From the NCBI GenBank assembly GCA_947500845.1, contig CANMTP010000001.1:62001-126000 (forward strand): a stretch of 64,000 nt of DNA, given 5' to 3'. The position numbers were made by a program, and so were the translations under genes. Below are positions 56,171-64,000 of this stretch, one piece after another (position 1 is the stretch's first letter; each line of letters starts with the position of its first letter). The notes under the pieces are model-generated. The model ran no database searches and was not told the origin of the DNA. It worked only from the letters and a program-made list of their open reading frames with translations. The DNA is from an uncultured Aquimarina sp. (GTDB taxonomy: Bacteria; Bacteroidota; Bacteroidia; Flavobacteriales; Flavobacteriaceae).

Positions 56171-57523
56171 ATGAAAAAAACACTAAATATTATTGTCCTG
56201 TTTCTTCTTTTTGGCTGTGCCAAAGAAGAAGCAGTACCTGTTATTGTCGATTTTGATTTTGATGTTTTCAACGAAGATTTTTCAATACCTGTTCAAGTAG
56301 TATTTTTTAACAGAACAGAAGGTGCCGAAGAGTATGAATGGAGATTTGAAGGAGGTTCACCTTCACGATCTGTGAATCGTAATCCTGGAGTAATAAGATA
56401 CGAGGCAAAAGGAGTTTATGAAATAGAACTTATTGGCACCAATCAAGACGGCTCTCGAGACAGTAAGATTCTAGAGATTCAAATTGATGATCCTGTAATC
56501 GTAGATTTTGAAATTACTAATTTGGTAGATAATTTTTCTCCGGCAGTATATACTTTTCAAAATAATTCCTCTGGAACTGACAGCTATGCCTGGATATTTG
56601 AAGGAGGATCGCCATCTAGTTCTATGGATAGAGACCCTGGCGAAGTAGTATTTACTGAACCAGGAGATCACCAAATCATTTTGGAGGTTAGTAATGGAAG
56701 AGAAACATATGAACTTCAAAAAACAATTACTGTTGTACCTCTTTTGGTTTCAGATTTCGAATTTCAACCCGCTTTTGAAGATGATGATTACCAGGTGCCG
56801 GTGCGTGTTCAACTTCATAATAATGCGATAAGTGCAACTTCTTACGAATGGAGTTTTACTGGAGCCAATCTCTCAACTTCAAATGAAGAAAACCCTGAAG
56901 TAATATTTACAGAACCGGGTGAACAAACAATTATCTTAAAAGCATCTAATAGCAAGGATATAAAAACAATCCGAAAAAGCATCAGGGTCTTTACAAATAC
57001 AAATCTTAGAACTTTTACTGATATCAGATTAGGGATTAATACAGCTCATACGGCCAACACCGTGGGGAGTTTCTTTAGTATCTCAACGCGCCAAGTGTAT
57101 ACTAGTAATCAAATAACTAATGAAATCGGAAAAAATATTGATTTGGTGTTTTTTGGTTTAAATGAAAATTTTACACGTAACAAGTTTATAAGCCCTGATC
57201 AACTATCTGAGACGACTTTCGCAGTATTACAAGAGCCCAAGAGTACAATTTTTATTAATTCACAGGAACTATGTAACTGTCAGGCCTCACTTAGGGCTCA
57301 GGAGTTTGATGTTATGCAAGATGATACACTCTTAAAAGATCTGATTATAGAAGAAACCCCGGGTGGGTTACAAAATTTCGATAAAGAAACAGTGCCACGA
57401 ATTGTTCTTTTTCAGACTGAGGATGGAAAGAAAGGAGCGATAAAAATAAAAGATTTTGTACAAGACGGACAAAATTCATACATCCTCATAGATATAAAAG
57501 TACAAAAAGAGCCTGTTCAATAA
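56171..57523 (+). CDS. Lipoprotein with three PKD domains
   Basis: About 450 residues starting MKKTLNIIVLFLLFGCAKEE, a clear lipoprotein signal (LFGC). This ATG is preferred to the GTG 12 codons upstream. Three PKD beta-sandwiches follow at about 23-100, 107-185 and 191-270; each has the hallmark EYEWRFEGGSP / SYAWIFEGGSP / SYEWSFTGANL and a YEI-type last strand. The C-terminal 180 residues (NTANTVGSFFSI to end) are unrecognised, beta-rich, with NSQELCNCQASLRA. It probably anchors partners at the outer membrane. It overlaps the next gene by 1 nt (TAATG). Confidence 0.88.
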   Translation: MKKTLNIIVLFLLFGCAKEEAVPVIVDFDFDVFNEDFSIPVQVVFFNRTEGAEEYEWRFEGGSPSRSVNRNPGVIRYEAKGVYEIELIGTNQDGSRDSKILEIQIDDPVIVDFEITNLVDNFSPAVYTFQNNSSGTDSYAWIFEGGSPSSSMDRDPGEVVFTEPGDHQIILEVSNGRETYELQKTITVVPLLVSDFEFQPAFEDDDYQVPVRVQLHNNAISATSYEWSFTGANLSTSNEENPEVIFTEPGEQTIILKASNSKDIKTIRKSIRVFTNTNLRTFTDIRLGINTAHTANTVGSFFSISTRQVYTSNQITNEIGKNIDLVFFGLNENFTRNKFISPDQLSETTFAVLQEPKSTIFINSQELCNCQASLRAQEFDVMQDDTLLKDLIIEETPGGLQNFDKETVPRIVLFQTEDGKKGAIKIKDFVQDGQNSYILIDIKVQKEPVQ

Positions 57524-60500
57524 TGATTCACACAAAAAATAAGCGAAAACAGATGAAGCCATATGTACACTATTTTTCAATCGTTTTGTTTTTCTTTCCG
57601 CTATGGATAAGTGCTCAGGTTTTTCCTGTACAAGCGAATCCACAAGTGATACCTCCCTACAGCTTGAAGCTTTCAGAGTATGGAACTGCCAGCTCAGAAA
57701 AACTAATCCTAAATCTGTTGCTTACCGATATTACTGAAGCTAACAGACAAGTACAATTAAAATTATTTATCGAGAATAATGCTGGACTTTCAATACGTAG
57801 TAGTGATGTCGTGATGGGCGCCAATCCCATTTTTTTAGATGGGGGCGTTCCGTTACGATTGAGTAATTTAGATTTGCAACCCTATTTTTCTTTACAAAAC
57901 CTTACCGGGATCGCTCCACAACAATATAGCACGCCTTTGCCTGAAGGTCTATATCGTTTTTGCTTCGAAGTTTATGATGCGTTGTCCGGTCAACAAATTT
58001 CTCGTAAGAGCTGTGTACCGGTATATCTCGTGCTTAATGATCCTCCGTTTTTAAATTTGCCTTTTCGCGGCGAGCAGGTATTAATGCGTGAACCTCAAAA
58101 CATAGTTTTTCAGTGGACTCCTCGACATCTTAATGCGACCAATGTATCTTACGAATTTACATTAACCGAGTTATGGGATAATCAAATGGATCCGCAAGCT
58201 TCATTTTTAGCAGGCAGACCTTTATATCAAACCACTACATTTTCTACTACATTATTATATGGCCCAGGAGAAACACAACTATTGCCTGATAAAAAATATG
58301 GATGGAGGGTAAGAGCCATAGTTAGCGACGGAATAAGTGAAACTTCAGTTTTTAAGAACGATGGATATAGTGAAGTTTACCATTTTACCTATACCGGAAG
58401 TTGTGCAGAGCCAGAAGCAATATTGGCAGAAGCAAAAAATAATACCACCGAAAAAATTTACTGGCAGGGTGTAGATCATAAATTATATGATGTGCAATAC
58501 AAAAAAAAAGGATCAGATGGTATTTGGTTTAATGCAGGAACTTTAAACGAAACTACCACAATCTATAATCTGGAACCTGGTACGACTTATGAATTTAGAG
58601 TTGGAGGGCAATGCATAGACGATGGACCGTATACTTATTCTCAGGTCTATGAATTTACAACTACCTTGTCAAGCGATAGTGAAACTACCTATAACTGCGG
58701 AATCACTCCGGAAATCGTAATTACTAATCAAGAACCTCTTCAAAATCTGGTAATTAATGAAACATTTACAGCTGGGGATTTTCCGGTAACGGTCAAAGAA
58801 GTAACTGGCGGAAATGCGACATATGTAAGCACAATCCCAGAGGATCAAGAAACCAATGAAAACGAAGGTAGGGATGAAGATGAAACAAGTTTACCTGATG
58901 AAAACGCTACAGGCGATGGTACTTTCTCTGGCTGGGGGTATATTGTAGTACCTTATTTGAATGATACCAGAATAAAAGTCAGCTTTGATAACATAAAAAT
59001 AAATACCGATTATCAATTGGTAGAAGGTATAGTCGAAACAGATTATGATAAAAATTGGGGAGGATTAGCTTCGGTTAATGATATTTTGGATGTTTTTGAA
59101 GGAGATAACGACGTGCGTACCATAAACCTGGATTACGACATTACCATTGAAAATATCAGAATTGGAGAAGACGGTACTACTATCGAAATAGCCCACCCTA
59201 TAAGCAATGCAATAAGAGAAGAGCCCGGAGGAGACGATGTTACCATAATAGACCGTTCTGGTGATATTTTTCACGTAGATGCAGATGGAAATATTAGAGA
59301 AGGTGGGCAAATGGCCCCGGGAGGACCGATAAGCGCTCAAAATACCATTGGAGTTAATAACAAAGGCGAGGTAACAGAGCTTACAGCTCAAGGTGTCAGA
59401 GTAGATTTTTTAGAATATACTGATTATGCTTATGGCTTTGATGGGATGCCAAGTGGTCAAGAAAAGGCATTAGAAAAATATTATAAACAGATCAAGGATA
59501 CCGATGGCAAACTCTATAACATTATCAATAAATCTGTAGGAAATGGAGATACCGATATAATCCGTGCCAAGGTAACCATAACAGATCCTAATGTGTCAAT
59601 AAATGATCTAGTAATCAAAACTATTCATGGAGAGAATGTTTCATATACTTTAGAAGGAGATGGTATTATTAATCTTGAATTAAAAGGACATTACTCATTC
59701 GAGCATGAAAACATTTATGCAACCCTTCAACCCAAAAACAATGGTGAAAAACAGAAAATCGCAGGGGTATTTTCGCAGTGGCATTTGGCTAATAAGAACG
59801 TGAACGTAACGTTTATACCGGTTAATGGAGCTGCATTACCTAGAGCTGAAGTGCTAGGATCACAAATAAACAACATATTTAAACAAGCCTCGGTAACTTT
59901 TAATGTAACAGTCAGCGGAAGTATCAATATTGATAAAACTATAATTGGCGTTGGTGAAACTGGAAATCTTTCCAATTACACCGCCGATCAAAAAACACTA
60001 ATCAATCAATTTAAAGCAAGTCGACCGATAGACCGCAAATCGTATTATGTATTTGTTTTTGGTAATGAAATACGGCCTAGCCGAGCTAGCGTTGCCGGAT
60101 TTATGCCTTTAAAACGTCAATTTGGTTTCGTGTTTTCTGGTAATCTATCTCAAAAAGAAGAAGGAAAATCATCCCTGGCAGGAACCTTAGCACATGAATT
60201 AGGACACGGAGCGTTTGCATTACAACATCCTTTTAAAAAGTTGGGTACTACTCAGGGTGGTACCGGCTGGTTGATGGACTATGGTAATGGGATGCGGTTA
60301 TCGCATATAGACTGGGCTCAAATTCATAACCCAGAGTTTCGATTGTATTTGTTTCAGGATGAAGAGGATGCTGCTTTGACATTTTCGGCATTAACTCCAG
60401 ATTGGAAGCCATTTAGGTATTCTGGAGATGGAGTCTTCATTTTTTCTTCAGAGATAGAAAATCCCAATGGTGCCGTATTTGAAATCATAGAAAATGGAAA

Positions 60501-63003
60501 GCGATATAAATGGAATAGCAATTCTCGAAGTTACGTAAATGTAGAACTCCCTGTGGAGCTTGATATAAGTACCTATCCAGATAATTATTTAGATCGCCTT
60601 CCTTCTGATTTAAGCTTAAAACTGCTTTGGAATAAAGGTAATTGCCGCGACAATGAATTTTATGTAACGACCTGGGGGTATGTTCGAGACAAAAGAAATT
60701 TGGATTTGAATAATGATAAAGAATTACACCAAGGCCATATCGATTTTTTACTGAAAGGAAGTTGCGATATAGCTGAAAGGTGTTCGCAATTGGTAATCAG
60801 AGAATTAGAGGGTAAAATCAATGAGCTAAAAACTATTTCTGAAACAATAGATAATACAGATAACGTAATTATCCCAGAATTAGTTGAAAAAATAAATGCT
60901 TTACCTTTTTGTGGCCTTAAAGAGCTGGATTATCAAAATCATATTAAAAAGTTACTGAAAAGACTCGTAGTAACTGTAAGTGTTACAAATGTCATTGGAA
61001 GTGAAGAAGCTATCGTAAAACTTATGCAGTTTATTGAAAATGATGAAAATACCGATTTTTATAAAACAGTATTATTACTGGATAATGAGAGAATTCTAAA
61101 TAATCTTCTGCAGAAAATGACCAACACTTCTTTTTCTGGATTTTTAGAAGGGGGTGGTGAAATTGATTTTATTACAAGTCTTGTAAACATCGTTTCCAAG
61201 GTAAAAGATGATAATTCAAAATGGAAAGTTTTTAACAGTATAGTGAGTCAAAAATATGAACGTCTTGAAGGAACAATACAAATTGCTTTACAAAGTTTAT
61301 TAACATCCTTACAAGAATATAATAACGAACAGAAAGCTAAAATTCCAAATACTCTGACGTTGTTCATTGATATGTTAAAAGACTCTAATTTAACAGAAGT
61401 ACGATCAAAATTAAACGAGTATAAATTGGTTTTCGATATTGCGGCTGTAAAAAATGATTATCGAGAGCTTTTTAGATCATTTACTATTGCCGATTTCCTT
61501 ATTTTGATAAGAAACCCGAATAACCCTCTTGAATACGCTGATTCTGTAGAACCAACAACCCCTTTACCAATATCAAATGCGAGGTTCTCTTGGGTATTAC
61601 CTTCATTAGAAAATATGAGTTACTCTTTAGAGCAAGAGTTAAAAACTGGAATATATGTGCTTGAAGAAAACTATCTGTATAATAATAGTGCATGGTATCG
61701 CTATACAATTGCTGAAAATCTTAACAAAAGAATTCTTAATGATAAACCTAATGAATTTTTGACAATTTTTTATGAACAATTATTATATTATTTAAGAATA
61801 GGTCAAGAAAGTAATTCAGAATTTTGGAATAGAATAGTCTCTGTTAACTGTGACAACGTTGATGATGTCATAAGGCATGTTAATCTCAATGAAAATGCTC
61901 AATCTTTGGAGCGAGTCAGCCAAGAAACCAGATTTTCTTTTTTGAAAAGTTTTATAAGTTGTGATTATACAACAAGAGTAGACGATCGCAGCAATGAACT
62001 CGAAGATACAGATAATAGTTTCATGAAAGTTTTAAGTAGTTTTTCTCCAGAAGATGCGAATATCTTAAGAAAAATTGAAGGAATAGGTTTTGGTAGAATA
62101 CAAGATAAACTGGGCGCTGAAAGATTTAATGAGTTTATAGTCTGGGTAAGTATGCAAATTACTACTTCAGAGAGTGGTAAAGCAATTGGTCCTCTAAAAC
62201 CTATTAATGGCGTAAGTCCTAAAGATGATAATTATAGATTTCAATTACTACAGTTAGAAGCTAATATATTAGAATTTCAAAATTTTAGTGGAAATCTTCA
62301 AGCGAATCAAATAAGTGTTGGAGGAAAACGAATTGATTATGATCAATTCGTGATGGTACATGTTAAGGGAAGTTTCACTTTTTTAGGAGAGCGGTTAAAT
62401 CGTGGAGATCTATTGGTTATTCCTATGATTCAGGCCTATGCCATGAGTGAGAATAATCAGCGCACTGTGGTATGGAATAGTGCATTTCTGGCAGCAGATA
62501 TTGTTTCTGTAGCAATACCTATTTTAGGTGGAGGTTATAAAATATTTCGAATGGCCGGTCATGGGGTCGCGAAGGCAATAATGGCCAGCGATATAGTAGC
62601 TTCAAGTGTAAGCGCTGTGGTTACAGCCCTTAATGAAGATGCGATTTCGGCAGACTTACGATTTAAAATACAAATGGCATCTCTAATGACCTCAATACCT
62701 TCATTATTTAATCGTTTACCAAGTACTGAATTAAAGTCATTCAAAAACAGAACAGATAATGCATTAATAAATTTGAACGCGAACAGAGGTATAAATACGC
62801 CAACTTTAAACCTCTTGAGAAGTCTATACAACAGCAGCGGAAATCTAACAAGAATTCCAGGCGTGCCAGATGGATTAGTAGACGCTTTTAAAGTTGATTT
62901 CCCTAATATTAACAGTGTAGATGAATTGGATGATGACTTTTTTAACGCTTGGGTAACCTACAGAAGAAATACAAACAATCTTACAGGAAGATTGTGCGAA
63001 TAA
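57523..63003 (+). CDS. TANFOR-FN3-metallopeptidase protein with pre-toxin-like C-terminus
   Basis: An 1826-residue exported protein; signal MKPYVHYFSIVLFFFPLWIS begins at codon 11, so 57553 is an alternative start. Residues about 30-310 match the TANFOR domain of Bacteroidetes (NPQVIPPYSLKLSEYGTAS, LEDPPFLNL-like LNDPPFLNLPFRGEQV, IVFQWTPRHLNATNVSYEFT). An FN3 domain follows at about 312-382. Then comes a beta-rich part, and at 891-895 the zinc site HELGH in LAHELGHGAFALQHPF, with the later LMDYGNG as a possible Met-turn; this resembles metzincins but with the third His one position late. After a long helical region a hydrophobic segment (about 1650-1710, FLAADIVSVAIPILGGGYKI) precedes the end. 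Homologues would be expected to continue into a toxin; here the chain stops at LTGRLCE. Confidence 0.85.
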   Translation: MIHTKNKRKQMKPYVHYFSIVLFFFPLWISAQVFPVQANPQVIPPYSLKLSEYGTASSEKLILNLLLTDITEANRQVQLKLFIENNAGLSIRSSDVVMGANPIFLDGGVPLRLSNLDLQPYFSLQNLTGIAPQQYSTPLPEGLYRFCFEVYDALSGQQISRKSCVPVYLVLNDPPFLNLPFRGEQVLMREPQNIVFQWTPRHLNATNVSYEFTLTELWDNQMDPQASFLAGRPLYQTTTFSTTLLYGPGETQLLPDKKYGWRVRAIVSDGISETSVFKNDGYSEVYHFTYTGSCAEPEAILAEAKNNTTEKIYWQGVDHKLYDVQYKKKGSDGIWFNAGTLNETTTIYNLEPGTTYEFRVGGQCIDDGPYTYSQVYEFTTTLSSDSETTYNCGITPEIVITNQEPLQNLVINETFTAGDFPVTVKEVTGGNATYVSTIPEDQETNENEGRDEDETSLPDENATGDGTFSGWGYIVVPYLNDTRIKVSFDNIKINTDYQLVEGIVETDYDKNWGGLASVNDILDVFEGDNDVRTINLDYDITIENIRIGEDGTTIEIAHPISNAIREEPGGDDVTIIDRSGDIFHVDADGNIREGGQMAPGGPISAQNTIGVNNKGEVTELTAQGVRVDFLEYTDYAYGFDGMPSGQEKALEKYYKQIKDTDGKLYNIINKSVGNGDTDIIRAKVTITDPNVSINDLVIKTIHGENVSYTLEGDGIINLELKGHYSFEHENIYATLQPKNNGEKQKIAGVFSQWHLANKNVNVTFIPVNGAALPRAEVLGSQINNIFKQASVTFNVTVSGSINIDKTIIGVGETGNLSNYTADQKTLINQFKASRPIDRKSYYVFVFGNEIRPSRASVAGFMPLKRQFGFVFSGNLSQKEEGKSSLAGTLAHELGHGAFALQHPFKKLGTTQGGTGWLMDYGNGMRLSHIDWAQIHNPEFRLYLFQDEEDAALTFSALTPDWKPFRYSGDGVFIFSSEIENPNGAVFEIIENGKRYKWNSNSRSYVNVELPVELDISTYPDNYLDRLPSDLSLKLLWNKGNCRDNEFYVTTWGYVRDKRNLDLNNDKELHQGHIDFLLKGSCDIAERCSQLVIRELEGKINELKTISETIDNTDNVIIPELVEKINALPFCGLKELDYQNHIKKLLKRLVVTVSVTNVIGSEEAIVKLMQFIENDENTDFYKTVLLLDNERILNNLLQKMTNTSFSGFLEGGGEIDFITSLVNIVSKVKDDNSKWKVFNSIVSQKYERLEGTIQIALQSLLTSLQEYNNEQKAKIPNTLTLFIDMLKDSNLTEVRSKLNEYKLVFDIAAVKNDYRELFRSFTIADFLILIRNPNNPLEYADSVEPTTPLPISNARFSWVLPSLENMSYSLEQELKTGIYVLEENYLYNNSAWYRYTIAENLNKRILNDKPNEFLTIFYEQLLYYLRIGQESNSEFWNRIVSVNCDNVDDVIRHVNLNENAQSLERVSQETRFSFLKSFISCDYTTRVDDRSNELEDTDNSFMKVLSSFSPEDANILRKIEGIGFGRIQDKLGAERFNEFIVWVSMQITTSESGKAIGPLKPINGVSPKDDNYRFQLLQLEANILEFQNFSGNLQANQISVGGKRIDYDQFVMVHVKGSFTFLGERLNRGDLLVIPMIQAYAMSENNQRTVVWNSAFLAADIVSVAIPILGGGYKIFRMAGHGVAKAIMASDIVASSVSAVVTALNEDAISADLRFKIQMASLMTSIPSLFNRLPSTELKSFKNRTDNALINLNANRGINTPTLNLLRSLYNSSGNLTRIPGVPDGLVDAFKVDFPNINSVDELDDDFFNAWVTYRRNTNNLTGRLCE

Positions 63004-63018
63004 AAAACAATTTGAATT

Positions 63019-63888
63019 ATGTGGAGTAAAATAAAAAAATATATCGCCCTACTGCTGTTGATGTTGACCATCAACCAGAGTTTTGCACAGGGACAAGGTG
63101 TAGGATGTTGGTTTGGTGATTTAAAGCATATCTTAAGCAATTCGCATACTAGCAATTTTGAAAAGATTGTAACCGCAAAGGGAGGTTTTGAACGATTTAG
63201 AGAATTGCGAGAAGTTGCAAAATCCAGAGGATTAAACAATGCCGAACTTCTACAATTTTCTCGTGATGTTGCAAAGGTAACTAATCCCAACGAATATATA
63301 AATGCGATAAAAAATAATCCCAATTTAATTAATAGTTGGAAGACATTATATAATGTAGGTCACGACTCAAGGTTAAACATAACTTTATTATACAAGATCT
63401 CAAAATTGAACCCTGAACTACAAAAAAGAGTTGGAAATTTATATAAATTTTTGAAAGCTCCGAAAGGGTATTCAAAAAAAATAAACTATTCAGTTAAAAA
63501 AAATATAGATGGAAAAACAATCATTGTTAGATATGATAATAATGGTTTTCCTGATTTTACCCCTTTCATTCCAGGATTAGGTTTTGTTTTTAAATCAAAT
63601 TCCTTAACAGGACTAGGGATAGATATGACAGCTGCGAATAAGTGGGTCAGAGAAAATTTTAGTTTAACAAACTATAAAATCGAAACACTGCCTGGAGGTA
63701 AGATTAGAATAAATGGAGTCGATCATACTTGGCATCATCATCAAGATGGTAAAACAATGTTTCCTATACCTTCAAGTATTCACAATACTACAGGTGGTTT
63801 TGGTGGTTATCCTCATTCAGGAGGAGCAGCTGTTATTAAACGAGAGCTTCAAGGTGAAGATTTATTTGATAGCCCAATTTTTCAATAA
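63019..63888 (+). CDS. Exported WHH-type HNH/Endo VII nuclease toxin
   Basis: A 289-residue protein with a signal (KKYIALLLLMLTINQSFAQ). A helical pre-toxin region occupies about 30-150 (FERFRELREVAKSRGLNN, NPNLINSWKTLYNVGHDSRL). The C-terminal ~60 residues are the nuclease core: RINGVDHTWHHHQDGKTMFP with Trp238-His239-His240, then His255 (SSIHNTTGG) and His266 (YPHSGGAAVIKREL). This WHH signature belongs to the HNH/Endonuclease VII superfamily found at the tips of polymorphic toxins. Most such domains are fused to a carrier; this one has its own signal peptide and starts 15 nt after the TANFOR gene. A DNA or RNA target cannot be decided from sequence. Confidence 0.85.
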   Translation: MWSKIKKYIALLLLMLTINQSFAQGQGVGCWFGDLKHILSNSHTSNFEKIVTAKGGFERFRELREVAKSRGLNNAELLQFSRDVAKVTNPNEYINAIKNNPNLINSWKTLYNVGHDSRLNITLLYKISKLNPELQKRVGNLYKFLKAPKGYSKKINYSVKKNIDGKTIIVRYDNNGFPDFTPFIPGLGFVFKSNSLTGLGIDMTAANKWVRENFSLTNYKIETLPGGKIRINGVDHTWHHHQDGKTMFPIPSSIHNTTGGFGGYPHSGGAAVIKRELQGEDLFDSPIFQ

Positions 63889-63900
63889 ATTTAAAATGGC

Positions 63901-64000
63901 ATGAAAAGAAGTCAGATAATAAAAGAGGGAAGATTTATTTATAATGAAGAGTTTCCAGAATTTTCTTCATTTGAACTAAACTTAAACATTCCCCTTTTTG
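63901..64000 (+). CDS. Start of a small gene in the immunity position (partial)
   Basis: ATG at 63901, 12 nt after the toxin stop, opens a frame that runs to the window edge without a stop (33 codons visible, starting MKRSQIIKEGRFIYNEEFPE). There is no signal peptide. In polymorphic-toxin operons the gene directly after the nuclease is usually its cognate immunity protein, normally cytoplasmic. The sequence shown is too short to compare with any immunity family, so the role is an inference from position. Confidence 0.6.
   Translation, partial: MKRSQIIKEGRFIYNEEFPEFSSFELNLNIPLF

Noticed and set aside
1-64000. CRISPR arrays, tRNA/rRNA genes, insertion sequences and prophage genes
   Set aside because: No regularly spaced direct repeats, cloverleaf-like sequences, transposase or phage structural genes were found by reading; short tRNAs could be missed without a scan.

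Overview
The window is chromosomal DNA from a member of the Bacteroidota, almost certainly a marine-type Flavobacteriaceae. The DNA is AT-rich and Shine-Dalgarno-like sites are lacking. Several promoters fit the flavobacterial TTG-N17-23-TAnnTTTG form. The window also carries a gliding gene (gldF-gldG), a type IX secretion (T9SS) sorting tail, SprB repeats, DUF4199 proteins and an alternative Bacteroidetes GlmU. The genus cannot be fixed from the sequence; an Aquimarina-like organism is a guess.

Region 1-44.6 kb is a mostly ordinary chromosomal backbone. It contains a partial MsbA-type ABC exporter and a phosphosugar mutase. A GT2/DUF4199 neighbourhood follows, in which a GT-DUF4199 unit has been duplicated and one GT copy reduced to its first ~30 codons. 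Next come ribosomal protein L31, GlmU-like, an oligopeptide-binding lipoprotein, MtaB, a lytic transglycosylase, L34 (too short for routine ORF calling) and CarB without its allosteric domain. A five-gene minus-strand run carries a serine hydrolase, membrane and lipoproteins, a thioesterase and a c-type haem lipoprotein. RmuC, a FecE-type ATPase and a GldF-GldG fusion come next, then a SAM hydroxide adenosyltransferase, PhoH (TTG start), PurC, a BNR/sortilin-like secreted protein, a DUF72 protein, a DEAD-box helicase, and an overlapping multi-PAS histidine kinase/receiver pair. Short palindromic intergenic repeats of at least two families lie between these genes.

Region 45.1-64 kb is the most interesting part. 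It is one tight plus-strand run of at least seven genes and about 19 kb. In order it encodes a 1599-residue beta-rich exported protein of no recognised family, a five-FN3-domain protein, and a 1362-residue protein with a duplicated N-terminal module, SprB repeats and a T9SS tail. A three-PKD lipoprotein follows, then an 1826-residue TANFOR-FN3 protein with an HELGH metallopeptidase site and a hydrophobic pre-toxin-like C-terminus. After it come a 289-residue exported protein ending in a WHH-type HNH/Endo VII nuclease domain and the beginning of a small gene where an immunity gene is expected. My reading is a surface-assembled, T9SS-linked polymorphic-toxin (contact-dependent competition) system. 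The individual domains are recognised families; the way they are combined and the function of the whole are inference.

No tRNA, rRNA, CRISPR array, insertion sequence or phage gene was recognised.
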